Positions 34,797-47,269 are shown, numbered from the stretch's first letter. The stretch is DNA of 64,000 nucleotides from Lactuca virosa (GCA_928212115.1 CAKMRJ010005412.1:252653648-252717647); one strand, 5' to 3'. The notes: generated by a model from the letters alone, not told the origin. Made by a program: numbers and translations.

Positions 34797-36879
34797 ATAT
34801 GAGGATGTCGTGGACTCCTTCCAGGGTCTTATACATATGTGTCATGGGCTCCCCCACATGGTCTTGGCTATTTGCCATGGGCTCCCCCATGGTCTTTACC
34901 TGGTATGCCATTGGCTCCCCTCATGGTCTAATAACCAACTGCCACGGGCTCCTCCCGGGGTCTTCACATATCTAGTCAATAACATAGTAGCACATCCACA
35001 TATACATGCATATCAGACATATCAATAGTGAACCCACAATAAGACTACAACTAACTAAATGGGCCGACCTTGGTGCCTTAGACCCATTGGTACGGTGAGG
35101 AGGCTCACCTCGAATGCAAAAGCTTCCTCAAAGAAATCCTTACCTGCTGTCTTGTCCACTTCCTGAGCTATCAATACCAAAATATCACCCAATCAGCAAT
35201 TGGGTTCTATACCATGATCCATAATCCATAATTGGGTAAAATTACCATTTTAACCCTGGCCCACGCGATACTTAAATAAGGCCCAAGTCCAAAACCAATC
35301 AAGTCCAAAACTCCAAAATCCATAAAGGCCCACTAATGACCCAATTTTCAAAATTGGGCCCAAACCCTTACATGGGCCTTTCTTACAACTCATTTATTTT
35401 TTTCCTGAATCATTATTCATGTCCATAGCTAGCCCAACGAAATCCATGTACTTACAAGCCCATTAATGGCCTAATTTTCCGAATTGGGCCCAAACCCCTT
35501 ATTGGTCCTTATCCTATGATCTAATCCTTCAATTAGCCCACAACACAACCAACCAGATAGTCCATTATGGTCCAAGAATCTAGGCCCTAAAGATGGCCCA
35601 AACCCGAATCCCAAAGTCCGAAATCCCAAACAGAAGCGTATGCGGAGCGTACCTATTTTGTACGTTGGGCGTTCCCTCGCCTCACATTGACCATCTACGG
35701 GATGGTTGACTCTGTACGCGCGGGGTACATCAACTTACGCGGGGCATACTCACAGAACTTCCAAACTACTTTTGTGACTTAATCAGTTAAGAGCTTTGCG
35801 TCTAAACTTCGGAGAACCACCAAATGAAGCTCTTAATGCACAAATTTGGCACATGTATGCATTGGCATGGCTCAAAGGGTCTTAATGACCAACTTAACGC
35901 AATAATACTCATCTAGGACATGCATGAATGGTTTCTAGACTCAAAGATTGCAACTTTATGGGCTTATAACCTCTGAAATGCTAAGAGTAGCAACTCAAAG
36001 CTCCTGAAGTGGTGTCTACCCACTAGATCTTGCTCATGAGGCCAAAAAGGGACCAAAAACCCACATATTCATAAATAACAACATCTAGTGATCAAGCTCA
36101 GAATTTTTTACCTTCTTTGAGCTGAAAATGTTGCAAGAAGTCCCGATCTACAAGCCCTCCCTTAAACCACCACCTTGTGTTCACCTTCCACTTCTTGAAA
36201 TGCACCAAAAACCACCCAAAATGCACCCACAAAGCTCACAACACTCTTGGATGAAGCTACCACTCGAAATTAGGGTTTATGGCTCTAAGAATGAAATAGA
36301 GGCACACCCCCTTGGACTTAAGGTGCTTTAAATAGTGAGCTAACCCTAAAAATTAGGGTTTTGGAGATCCTGGACGTACGTTGGGCGTACTCCCTGTACG
36401 CTGGACGTACGTCTTTCGCACCCGCGTTTCACTTATCCAGCACTACGCCGGGCGTTAACCAGCTTACACTGAGCGTACTCATTGTTTGTCACCTTTGCAT
36501 GCATGCTGAAATACAAGCTTTTCCCACCCAGGGACCAAAACTGCCAAAGCCTTCAAACTATCACAACTCCCTCATTCTAGGTCCGTTTCTGACGAACATT
36601 ATATCAACGAAAAGGTAACGAGAAGCCCTACACTTATATCAACTCATTCCTTTCTTAAGACCTTCCAAACAAAAAGCCATTTTCCACAAAAGCCCAACTG
36701 ACACTTTACCGAAATACCCCTAGGCTCCAAAACACGAACCGAACACCCGTATCACTTCTAATACATCACCCGCACCTAAATGGGACTAGATCTTACCTTT
36801 TTAAAAGCCCTAATCCTTATGATGACTGGTCTTCAGGCACAGCCTTAGACTAGGAATCGATTCGGAACAGGGCGTTACA
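34177..36879 (-). repeat. 5' LTR of the 16.5-kb element
   Basis: 2,703 bp, homologous to the 3' LTR along its length. It carries an extra block at about 35231-35776 that is missing from the 3' LTR, and a different microsatellite ((AC)n then (AT)n, 34716-34792). TATA-like box at 36327-36334 (reverse). Confidence 0.9.
34716..34792. repeat. compound (AC)n(AT)n microsatellite
   Basis: About 18 bp of AC followed by about 58 bp of AT in the 5' LTR of the gypsy-type element, absent in this form from its 3' LTR. Confidence 0.95.
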
Positions 36880-37012
36880 ATATATAATATGGAGAAGACC
36901 GAGCAAGATAAAGTTAGGTGTAACTAAATACAAATTTTATTTTAACTTACTAAATTATAAAAAAAAAATTCTGATAGATTGTTAAAGCTAAAGGAAAACT
37001 GGAGAAACAAAG

Positions 37013-37343
37013 AGCACATAGAACAAAAGTCTATGGAAAAAGAGCTTCCAAGAATACATTTACATGTCATTGCAGTTGTAGGCATGATTGGATTTGGCAA
37101 GACCACATTACTGAATCAATTAAAAAGTGGTTAAGAACATACGTGGATGCATCTTCCAACAACAAAAACCATAAAACACTTTACTTTTATGGCATTTGTT
37201 GAGGTAAGATACACCCATGTATGTTCATAACAATTTTTTAACTGATTTAGTAATATAGTCTTGCCAGATTCAATCATACCTGTAAGGACAGGTACATGTA
37301 TTCTTGAAAACTCTTTTTTCATAGACCTTGTTTCATGACAGTC
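37013..37343 (+). other. inverted duplication of an NLR P-loop fragment (hairpin)
   Basis: The plus strand at 37060-37135 encodes VVGMIGFGKTTLLNQLKSG, the P-loop (kinase 1a) of an NB-ARC disease-resistance protein. The minus strand at 37320-37222 encodes the related TGMIESGKTILLNQLKN. The two copies are arms of a foldback, about 37013-37157 and 37203-37343, separated by 45 nt and roughly three-quarters identical by eye. On the plus strand, positions 37259-37280 lie antisense to the P-loop codons and begin TCTTGCC, as miR482/2118 family members commonly do; opposite them (37081-37102) 19 of 22 positions pair, and two of the three others are G:U. No intact NLR surrounds it. Confidence 0.65.
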
Positions 37344-37540
37344 TTAATTCAATACCTACTTCCAAAGTATGACTGACTGTGGAGAGTTTGAATAATATAA
37401 TTATTCTGGAAGTCAAAACATGCAAAATTGAAACAATAGTAAACGATTAACATAAGATAGTAACATTTTACTCATAAATAAACAACAACTTTTATTTAAT
37501 CATCAAATGTTAATTACATTTTACAAGTTTCAAAACCTAT
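37344..37540 (-). other. 3' flank of split copia
   Basis: AT-rich sequence just after the copia RNase H stop codon. No LTR is present where the 3' LTR should be, so the element is truncated here. The break point lies between about 37343 and 37500. Confidence 0.5.
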
Positions 37541-38738
37541 CTAATTATTAAAACTAATATCATCCTTCAGCCCGATGCGCCTTGCATGCTGTAAATGCTT
37601 AACCCTACTCAGTCCCTTCGTGAGGGGATCTGTTGGGTTCTCATCTGATGATACCCTCTTTGCCACGAGGAGTCCTTCTTCTATTCGATGTCTAATGAAA
37701 TGGTGTTTTCTGTCAATGTGTCTGGATCTCCCGTGATCCCTTGGTTCCTTAGCTAAGGCAAGCGCACTTTCGTTGTCACAAAAAATTTCCATTGGCTCTT
37801 TTATAGCTGGTACAACACCAAGGTCTCCAATGAAGTTCTTTAGCCATATCGCCTCCTTTGCTGCCTCGCTTGCTGCTATATACTCTGATTCGCAAGTTGA
37901 ACCAGCTACCGTCTCCTGCTTGGAACTTTTCCAAGTAATTGCTCCTCCATTCAGGATAAAGACCCAGCCTGACTGAGAGCGGAAATTATTCCTATCAGTC
38001 TGAAAGCTAGTATCGCTATACCCTACCACTCCCAAGTCATCACTGCCACCAAGGGTAAGGACCCAGTCCTTAGTCCTTCGTAGATACTTGAGAATGTTCT
38101 TTACCAAGTCCAGTGAGCCTTGCCAGGGTTCCCTTGATATCTACTGACCATGCTCAAAGCAAAGACCACATCAGGGCGAGTACAAGTCATAGCATACATG
38201 ATTGAGCCCACAGCGGAAGCATATGGTACATGACTCATCTCAGCTATCTCAGCCTCTGTACTCGGACTCTGAGTCTTACTCAGTTTGCCGTTACTCTGAA
38301 TCGGTAATTCCCCTTTCTTGGAATCCTGCATACTGAACCTCTTCAGTACCTTATCCAAGTAAGTACTCTGACTAAGTCCAATTAGTCTCTTACTCCTGTC
38401 TCTCAATATCCTTATCCCTAGGATATAGGCAGCTTCCCCAAGGTCCTTCATAGCGAAACACTTCCCAAGCCAGGACTTAACCTCCTGCAAGGTTGGGATG
38501 TCATTTCCTATGAGTAGTATGTCATCCACATACAACACCAAAAAGCTAAGTATACTCCCGCTAGCCCTAACATATACACATGACTCATCCTCATTCCTCG
38601 AAAAGCCAAACTCTTTGCTTTCTCATCGAAACAAAGATTCCATTTGCGAGGTGCTTATTTTAATCCATAGATGGATTTCTCAAGCTTACACACCTTATTA
38701 GGGTACTCTGTACGGACAAAACCCTCTGGCTGACTCAT
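37541..38738 (-). pseudogene. copia pol, 3' half (RT C-terminal part and RNase H)
   Basis: Read on the minus strand from 38738. SQPEGFV and SIYGLK come from the RT fingers/palm, with a stop at 38655-38657 where Gln is expected. Then YVDDILLIGND (38541 onward) carries the catalytic YVDD of copia RT. A frameshift at about 38101-38107 leads into RNase H: GYSDTSF, TVAGSTCESEYIA, DNESALAL and the C-terminal HIDRKHHFIR and DPLTKGL blocks. The stop is at 37541. A further one-base deletion lies near 38610. It is the continuation of the frame at 50852-53568, split by the palindrome. Confidence 0.93.
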
Positions 38739-38756
38739 CACTACAAGAAAAAGGGG

Positions 38757-39400
38757 CTTCTGTGACTAAAATATTCGGGACTGATTAATCAGTCTTGGAT
38801 ATAATGTATCTAGGACTGATTAATTAGTCTCAGATATTATCTAGGACTGATTTTAATGTACAAATCATTAAAGACTGGCCGATCTTATTCGAGACTAAAA
38901 TTCAGTCCCTAATCTGGTTGCGTCAGTTTAGGTTTGTTAGGAAACACATTAGGGACTGAATTTCAGTCTCAAATAGTTTAGCGCAAACTTTGAATTTTGG
39001 GGGAAAGTTATGAGCGACTGAATTTCAGTCCCTGGTAGACTTGGGTCAGTTTTGATTGTGTAAGGAACTTATTAGGGACCGAAGATCAGTCATTGATACA
39101 ATTGCACCAATTTATCCTACGTACATGAAACTTTCTAAAGACTAAATTTCAGTCCCTATTAGACATATACTATTTGACATTCAAATGAACACTTAAGAAT
39201 GGTTATATCTTGGTATCTAAGACTGATTATTTAGTCGTAGATACCATATATCAAAGACTGATGAATCAGTCATGAATACTATTTGGAAAAAAACTTATTA
39301 GGGACTGAAATCTAGTATTGGAGACTAACCACTTTTGGATTAGAATAGAAATCATTAGGGAGTGAATTTTTAGTCTTTGATAAACGTTATTTAGTCATAT
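38757..39400. repeat. CACTA subterminal repeats, left
   Basis: Many short palindromic units of the type GGACTGAATTTCAGTCC and GACTGATTAATCAGTC in both orientations over about 640 bp. Such arrays are the usual binding sites for TNPA-like proteins at CACTA ends. The same array lies inverted at 50190-50835. Confidence 0.85.
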
Positions 39401-40079
39401 ATACCATATATGACTACCACCACTACCATTACCATCACCGCCACTGCCACTACCATCACTCACCACCACAACCATTTCCACCACCGCCGCCGCCTCCCCC
39501 ACCAACCGCTACTACCACCACTACCACTACCCCTGCTTTGCTACAAGCCGGCATTACCAGTTGACACTGGCACCACCACCACCGCCGCCATCACTGCCAC
39601 CCACCAGCACCTGAGGGTCTTCTTCCTAATTTTAGTTGTTCTAGCCCAATTTATTTTAAATATGTGTTTGTCAATTGAAAGTTGTTGGGAGCATAACCGC
39701 TACTCCTCTAGACGTGTACTGGTCTATAGGGGATGTGTGTGGGTGGATGGATGGATGTGGGATTCGTGATACCGTAGGGTGAGCTAGAGTATCCGTGTGA
39801 GTTTGTAGGTTGGTCAGGGGTACCTATTTTTTTTTCACATATTCAAATAAAATAAAAATACATTCTACTTATGACCAAAAAATGGAACAAAAAAAATAAA
39901 GAAATAAAAAAATAAAAAATAACTAGTTGAGTATGAAATTATGAAAAAAAATTAAAACCAAAATCAAAACTACAATTGAAAACAAGTTTAAGAAAATTGA
40001 AATAAAAAAATAATTAAAAAAAAAGGAAAGAATATATTTGCTTATGGATCGTATAACAAACATAATCACTTCCTGGAAT

Positions 40080-40375
40080 TAAGGATTGTAGATTTATGGA
40101 ACGGTTAATCCCACATTAAACCCTATCAAATCCTTACGAGAAGCAACATCAATCGAACGAGATAGACGTGCATCAAAATCCAGGGCTACGATATACAGTT
40201 ACTCGTGAAACATTCATCGATCTTAGGTAACTAATCTTCTTCTCTATCAATTCGTTTGTTAAGCTTTTGTTTATTCAATTTCATGTTGCTCATGGATTCC
40301 TTCTTCATTTATTATTAGCTTAGATTGTTTTGCCTCCATTAAAAATGCTCCAAATCATATGATATTTTGGATTGT
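40080..40375 (+). repeat. block repeated within each palindrome arm
   Basis: Contains CAGGGCTACGATATACAGTT and TGCTCCAAATCATATGATAT. It recurs in direct orientation at 44685-44940 and inverted at 45050-45310 and 49215-49500. So each arm already had an internal duplication before, or as part of, the foldback event. Confidence 0.85.
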
Positions 40376-41805
40376 TTTGCACCAATAAAAATAATAACCG
40401 GTGATAAAAAAATAACCAGGAAGGAAAAATAATTGGGGACAAGAGAGGGTTAAAAAAGTTCCTGGCTAAGTAATTACTTCTGAAATAAACGCAATACTAG
40501 ATTGAAAACAATAAAGTAATCACTCATATTTTTAAACTAGACATGAAAGAGACCTAATCTGATACAAAAACTTTATTTTTTCCCCAAAATACCTCTTAGA
40601 TTAAAACTGTCCCATAATTACGAATTATTAAAACACTGTTAAAAGTTAATTGCTCATGTCTTTACAAGCAGCTCCAACTAAAAGTAGGAAAATACTGTAA
40701 AGCTACAAAGAATTGAGCATGGTATTGAAATATGGGCACTTACATATATCATCAATTACATATATCAGGGGCATAAATGTCCATTTTTTTTACTAAAAGA
40801 GATTGTCATGATAAAAGTAGATTGTCATGATGAAAAAGAAGCATCATTGTAAAACTTCAATTGTTTGTTTAGATGTGCTAAATAATTGTCCCATTATTGC
40901 CACACATTTTTTATACCATTGTAATACTTGTCCTAGTATTCTCTCTTGAACTCACAAAAAAATGATATCTAAAACAATAAAAGAACAAAAAGCTTACTAT
41001 TTTTTACTGAAAATACTGAAATTAACAAAAAGATAACAATTGTGTTCTAGCTTTTAACGTGCTAGTCCCTCCCAGTAAAGAATATGCACCTCCCCTGCAC
41101 CAACTAATATCATTTTTCAACCTAGTTTAAAAAATACTAGTAACAAGGGCTGCTTTCAATTTTCACCTTGTGCACCAACGAAAAAGATAGAGAAACAGAT
41201 GGAAGATGGAACAGGTGATAAAGAAAGAACCAAGGGAAAAAGAACAAAGAACAGGGGACAAGAGAGGCGATAAAAAAAACCTGTTGGCTAAGTAATTACT
41301 TCTTAATTAAACATAATACTAGATTGAAAACAATAAAGGAATTACTCCTATTTTTATGTTAGATATGAAAGATACCTAATTTGATACAAACGCTTTTATC
41401 TTTTTCCCCAAAATACCCCTAAGATTAAAAATGTCCCAGAATTATGAATTATGATTCCAACACTGTTAAAAGTTAATTGCTCATAGGTGAAACCAGAAAA
41501 GAAAATTCTAGTCTTTTAAACATAAGTATACCTTTATTTTTTGTCTGATAACATAGGCTTCGGTTAAAAAAAGGTACTCACTCTATGGGCTCGGTTCTCT
41601 AACACATTCCTTTCATATGCATTTAAGAAAATACCATATATGCAGTTTATGGAACAACAAATATCCAATTTGTATGATTAAGGGTCGTAAGTAATTTAGT
41701 CTTTTCTCTAGAATTTCTAACGTTAATGTTGGTTTTTGTCTCTTTCTTCTTCTTCTATATCTCCTTTTTGTGTATTTTTAGTTAATAACTTGACACTAAG
41801 ACAAG

Positions 41806-42321
41806 ATGGCGAAGAGTTGGACTACAATCAACAATAAGGTCGATCCGAAGTTCATGAAAGGGCCGATGCATTTTGCGGAGGTGGATAAAGCATATGTTGA
41901 TAGCGAAGGTCTTACACCATACCAGTGCAAGTTGTTAATGCGTCATAACATTGATGTCATGCATGTTGAAAAAAATGTGCTTGAGAACATTTTGGGAACT
42001 TTATTAAACATAGAAAAGAAGACAATACACACTGATAATGCTCGCCAAGATTGTCGTAATAAAGAAGATTGAGTTTATTTGGGTGATTATTGGGAGACAG
42101 ATAAAGCACTGGTAACTTTGTCACTCTTTACATATATTCACCTTTTACATAATAAAGTCTTATTTATATGTATTAATATAATCATCGAACACCAATTATC
42201 CTTGTTCTTTTGGTAATCTTTATCATTGCAGAAAAGTAAAGTTACTGCACTCGAGGAAGAGGTTCGAGAAAACAAAGAAAAAGTCAAACATAGTGAGGAG
42301 AAATGTGAAAATATGACATGA
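41806..42321 (+). pseudogene. chimeric CACTA transposase mini-gene, left copy (nonsense)
   Basis: Two exons (41806-42111 and 42232-42321) with a GTAACT...TTGCAG intron. The N-terminal part (MAKSWTTINNKVDPKFMKG) resembles the transposase-associated domain of CACTA proteins. It is fused to MRHNIDVMHVEKNV, a highly conserved Transposase_21/TNP2 block, then a YLGDYWETDKAL block like the Transposase_24 family and a 30-codon coiled-coil-like tail. Here TGA replaces Trp at 42071-42073, truncating the product to 88 residues. No complete DDE domain is present, so it is not a transposase, though it could encode a repressor-like fragment. Confidence 0.75.
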
Positions 42322-42379
42322 TAGATATATCATATCAAGAGTAATAGTTATGACCTTTAGTTCAAATTTATAATTTTTT

Positions 42380-42864
42380 TCAAATATGGTTTTACTATCC
42401 ACAATTTGCTTAGATTTTTTATTTATTGTTTTAACTTGGAAATGATGTCTAGATTACAATATTTTTTTTTGTATGGATTTGGGGTAATGTGTGGGTATAT
42501 GGGGTTGTGTTGGGGTGGGCATGGGTGGATGTGGAGATTTTGGCTAGGGTCTCTTTGATAGGGTGTTGGTATTGTTGTGGGTGTGATTTTGGCGTGAGTG
42601 GTTTTTGTAGTGGTGTGGGTCGCATTTAATAGTTAGGGGTGACTTTTTGGTGTGTGGATGTATGTGTAGGTTAGAGATCCAATGAATTTCCATACGAAGA
42701 AAATGGTGTGGGTAAACCGAATTTCCAATTATCTAAAAAGAAAATGAGTGGTTATTTATTTTTTAATAAAATTTGGGATCCTCTATCTTTAGTATCTTTA
42801 TGTAAGTAAATTATAAACTAACAATAACTCGGTAAATAAGTTTTGCAATCTCTATTATAGGTAC

Positions 42865-42909
<45 letters not shown>

Positions 42910-43110
42910 TAGTTACTACACGGGCAATATGGTCTAAATTTGTGAAAATCAATAATATTTTGCAATAAAAACAGTTTGCAGGTTCCGGTATTAACCAAAG
43001 CTGTAAAAATTAAATTTTTTTTATTATAAAAACACTGCAGGGGCAATTTGGTACAAAATTGTGAAAATCCTTAATTTTTTGCTATAAAAACAGTTTGCAG
43101 GATCCAATAT
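42380..43110 (+). other. block present only in the left arm
   Basis: About 731 bp with no counterpart in the right arm. It contains a (TAA)n microsatellite (42866-42910) and part of a tandem array (unit about 60-110 bp with TGTGAAAATCCATAATTTTT and 'tttgcaggatcc' phrases) that continues to about 43350. The right arm joins across at a run of A/T, so a right-arm deletion is the simpler reading. Confidence 0.75.
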
Positions 43111-43350
43111 TAACCAAAACTGTAAAAATTAAATTTTTTTTTCTTATAAAAACACTGCAGGGGAAATATGGTCCAAAATTGTGAAAATCCATAATTTTTT
43201 TGTTATAAAGTGTGCAGGATCCGGTTTGGACCAAACTGTAAAAATTGATTTTTTTTACTATACCAAAACTGCTCAGGGGCAATATGGTCCAAAAATGTGA
43301 AAATCCTTAATTTTTTTTACCAATTGTCCAAAAATGTGAAAATCCATAAT
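42940..43350. repeat. tandem array of 'tgtgaaaatccataa' units
   Basis: Several imperfect repeats alternating 'tataaaaacagtttgcaggatcc' with 'gggcaatatggtccaaaa'-type phrases. Fewer copies are present in the right arm (about 46975-47215). Confidence 0.7.
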
Positions 43351-43671
43351 GGATTTCATATATGTAAATTGGGATAAATAATTCAATTGATATTGAAGCC
43401 CAATAACTCGGTAAATAAGATATTGGTTAATATTACGTGAACCAATATAATTTAAACAATTGATAAAATAATTAGTTACTCGTAATATTATTCTAATTCC
43501 CTCTAATTTACGTGTTTGGTTGGACTTAAAAGGAGTAAAGAGATTCTTAAATGAAATAAACTTTCCGGCATATGGAGGAAAGTGGATTCCTTCCAAAGTT
43601 GGAAAGAAAACATTCCTTGTCAGCAAGGAAAGTGACAGATTAAAAAAAATACCAATTTACTTATCAGAAAA

Positions 43672-44690
43672 CTCACCACCACTACAATCACCTAACACCG
43701 CCGCCACCGCCACTATTACAATTGCCATCACCGCCACCATTATCACCGCCATCACCAACACCCACCACCATCGCCGCTGCCACCAACCACCCACCGCTAC
43801 CAAAACCACCACCATCACCAACAACCACAAACATTACCTGCCACCACCACCACTACCACCGCCACAACCACCAACACTGCAACCGCCGCCACCACCACCA
43901 CTGCCACGACCACCACCACCATCGCCATTACCACCGCCACCGCCACCGCCGCCATCACCACCACTACCGTTGCCGCTATGGACCACCCACCAACATTATC
44001 ACTACCTCCACCACCACCGCCGCCACCCACCGCCACCGTCACCGTGGCCGCCACAACCACCCACACCACAACCGTCGCCGCCACCACCACCACTGCCAAG
44101 ACCACCACCACCGTCGCCACTACCACCGCCGCCGTCATCACCACCACTACCGCCGCCGCCATGGACCACCCACCAACACTATCGCCACCTCCACCACCAC
44201 CGCCGCCACACACCAACACTAGCGTCACCACCACCACAACCACTGCTACCACCATGGACCACCACCACCTCCACCTTTACCACCACCACCTCCACCACTA
44301 CCGCCGCCGCCGCCATGGACCACCCACCAACACTATCGTCACCACCACCACAACCGTTGCTACCACCAACGCCCCCGCCGCCACCACCACCACCACCACC
44401 GGTACCACCACCGCCGCCACCACCACCACCGCAACCGCCGCCGCCACCACCACCACCACCTTCGCCACTACCACCGCCACCTCCACCACCGCCACCACCA
44501 CCAATACCACTGCCACCACGGACCACCGACCAACACCACGCCACCTCCACCACCACCGCCGCTGTCACCACCACCGTCGCCACTGCCACCGCCGCTGTCA
44601 CCTCCACCGTCACCGGTACAACCACCGCCACCACCACAACCATCATTGTAACCACCACCACCGCAACCGCCGCCAGTACCCTATCAAAAC
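43672..44690. repeat. 1-kb (CCN)n low-complexity tract, left arm
   Basis: Dense CCA/CCG/ACC trinucleotide repeat with occasional 'catggaccaccc' units. All three frames of the plus strand and several of the minus strand stay open, giving Pro-, Thr-, His- or Gly/Val-rich strings. This is a repeat rather than an extensin gene. It follows a short non-repetitive open segment (43520-43670, containing GKWIPSKVGKKTFLVSKESD) that I do not recognise. Confidence 0.85.
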
Positions 44691-45689
44691 CTTACGTGAA
44701 GGAACAGCTATCGAAGGAGTCGGACGTGCATCGAAATCCAGGGCTACGATATACAGTTACTCGTGAAACATTCATCGATCTTAGGTAACTAACCTTCTTC
44801 AATTCTCTATTGATTCGCTGGTTAAGCTTTTGTTATTCAATTTTAATGTTGCTCGTGGATTCCTTGTTCAATCATTATTAGCTTAGATTCTTTTCTCTCC
44901 ATTAAAAATGCTCCAAATCATATGATATTTTGGCTACTAGAATTTTAAATTACCTCTATAGTAACGTCATGATCCACTAGAACATTTATTCCATATGTTC
45001 TAGTGGATCATGACGTTACTATAGAGGTAATTTAAAATTCTAGTAGCCAAAATATCATATGATTTGGAGCATTTTTAATGGAGAGAAAAGAATCTAAGCT
45101 AATAATGATTGAACAAGGAATCCACGAGCAACATTAAAATTGAATAACAAAAGCTTAACCAGCAAATCAATAGAGAATTGAAGAAGGTTAGTTACCTAAG
45201 ATCGATGAATGTTTCACGAGTAACTGTATATCGTAGCCCTGGATTTCGATGCACGTCCGACTCCTTCGATAGTTGTTCCTTCTCGTAAGGTTTTGATAGG
45301 GTTTAATGTGGGAGAAACCGTTCCATAAATTCTACGATCCTTAATTTCGGGAAGTGATTATGATTGTTGTATGATCCATAAGCAAGTATGTTCTTTCCTT
45401 TATTAATTATTTTTTATTTTTTTATTTCAATTTTCTTTAACGTGTTTTAAATTGTTGTTTTAATTTAGGTTATAATTTTTTTTTTCATAATTTCATATTT
45501 AACTAGTTTATTTTTTTTTGTTTGTCATAACTAGAATGTATTTTTAAAATACATAAAATTACATAAAAATAAGAATAAATATGGCTAGGATAATGTTAGT
45601 AATGACAACCTACTAAATAGTTACCCCAGACGAGTACACGTCTAGAGGAGTAGGGGTTATGCTCCCAATAACTTTCAATTGTACCGGTG

Positions 45690-46640
45690 GTGGTGGTACT
45701 GGCGGCGGTTGCGGTGGTGGTGGTTACAATGATGGTTGTGGTGGTGGCGGTGGTTGTACCGGTGACGGTGGAGGTGATAGCGGCGGTGGCAGTGGCGACG
45801 GTGGTGGTGACAGCGGCGGTGGTGGTGGAGGTGGCGTGGTGTTCGTCGGTGGTCCGTGGTGGCGGCGACGGTATTGGTGGTGGTGGCGGTGGTGGAGGTG
45901 GCGGTGGTAGTGGCGAAGGTGGTGGTGGTGGTGGCGGCGGCGGTTGCGGTGGTGGTGGTAGTGGCGGTGGTGGTACCGGTGGTGGTGGTGGTAGCGGCGG
46001 GGGCGTTGGTGGTAGCAACGGTTGTGGTGGTGGTGACGATAGTGTTGGTGGGTGGTCCATGGCGGCGGCGGCGGTAGTGGTGGAGGTGGTGGTGGTAAAG
46101 GTGGAGGTGGTGGTGGTCCATGGTGGTAGCAGCGGTTGTGGTGGTGGTGGCGCTAGTGTTGGTGTGTGGCGGCGGTGGTGGTGGAGGTGGCGATAGTGTT
46201 GGTGGGTGGTCCATGGCGGCGGCGGTAGTGGTGGTGATGGCGGTGGCGGTGGTAGTGGCGACGGTGGTGGTGGTCTTGGCAGTGGTGGTGGTGGCGGCGG
46301 CGGTTGTGGTGTAAGTGGTTGTGGTAATGTTGGTGGGTGGTCCATAGCGGCAACGGTAGTGGTGGTGATGGCGGCGTTGGCGGTGGCGGTGGTAGTGGCG
46401 ATGGTGGTGGTGGTCGTGGCAGTGGTGGTGGTGGCGGCGGTTGCGGTGTTGGTGGTTGTGGCGGTGGTAGTGGTGGTGGTGGCAGGTAATGTTTGTGGTT
46501 GTTGGTGAAGGTGGTGGTTTTGGTAGCGGTGGGTGGTTGGTGGCAGCGGCGATGGTGGTGGTGTTGGTGATGGCGGTGATAGTGGTGGCGGTGATGGCAA
46601 TTGTAATAGTGGCGGTGGCGGCGGTGTTGGGTGATTGTAG
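45690..46640. repeat. 1-kb (GGN)n low-complexity tract, right arm
   Basis: Inverted counterpart of the left CCN tract, with small length differences. The same unrecognised non-repetitive segment follows at 46650-46802 (-). Confidence 0.85.
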
Positions 46641-47269
46641 TGGTGGTGGGTTTTCTGATAAGTAAATTGGTATTTTTTCTAATCTGTCACTTTCCTTGCT
46701 GACAAGGAATGTTTTCTTTCCAACTTTGGAAGGAATCCACTTTCCTCCATATGCCGGATAGTTTATTTCATTTAAGAATCTCTTTACTCCTTTTAAGTCC
46801 AACCAAACACGTAAATTAGAGGGAATTAGAATAATATTACGAGTAACTAATTATTTTATCAATTGTTTAAATTATATTGGTTCACGTAATATTAACCAAT
46901 ATCTTATTTACCGAGTTATTGGGCTTCAATATCAATTGAATTATTTATCCCAATTTACATATATGAAATCCATTATGGATTTTCACATTTTTGGACAATT
47001 GGTAAAAAAAATTAAGGATTTTCACATTTTTGGACCATATTGCCCCTGAGCAGTTTTGGTATAGTAAAAAAAATCAATTTTTACAGTTTGGTCCAAACCG
47101 GATCCTGCACACTTTATAACAAAAAAATTATGGATTTTCACAATTTTGGACCATATTTCCCCTGCAGTGTTTTTATAAGAAAAAAAAATTTAATTTTTAC
47201 AGTTTTGGTTAAAAAAATTATAAATTTGAACTAAAGGTCATAACTATTACTCTTGATATGATATATCTA

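Larger units (their letters stand above)
20408..36879 (-). mobile_element. 16.5-kb Ty3/gypsy-type LTR retrotransposon, non-autonomous
   Basis: Two LTRs in the same orientation (20408-22606 and 34177-36879) bracket an internal region, with a perfect 5-bp target-site duplication ATATA at 20403-20407 and 36880-36884. On the minus strand the primer-binding site matches initiator tRNA-Met and a purine-rich tract precedes the 3' LTR. After subtracting the nested copia element (23705-31310) only about 4 kb of internal DNA remains. It has a decayed gag and no protease, reverse transcriptase or integrase, so the element depended on a helper. Direct repeats within the interior (around 22970-23080, 33260-33360 and 33670-33760) suggest further internal duplication. 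Confidence 0.92.
38739..44984 (+). repeat. left arm of palindrome
   Basis: Order: terminus, subterminal repeats, short Thr/His/Pro trinucleotide tract (39410-39600), a block repeated later (40080-40375), the transposase-derived mini-gene, left-only block with (TAA)n and tandem repeats, a 1-kb CCN-rich tract, and the second copy of the repeated block (44685-44940). Confidence 0.92.

Noticed and set aside
37131..37322. 63-codon minus-strand open frame as a small gene
   Set aside because: It is one arm of the P-loop inverted repeat; the resemblance to NLR sequence is real, but a separate protein is not supported.
43520..44788. 422-codon open frame resembling an extensin or proline-rich protein
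   Set aside because: All plus frames and several minus frames are open through the same trinucleotide repeat, and the mirror copy at 45675-46802 behaves the same way. It is low-complexity DNA inside a transposon.
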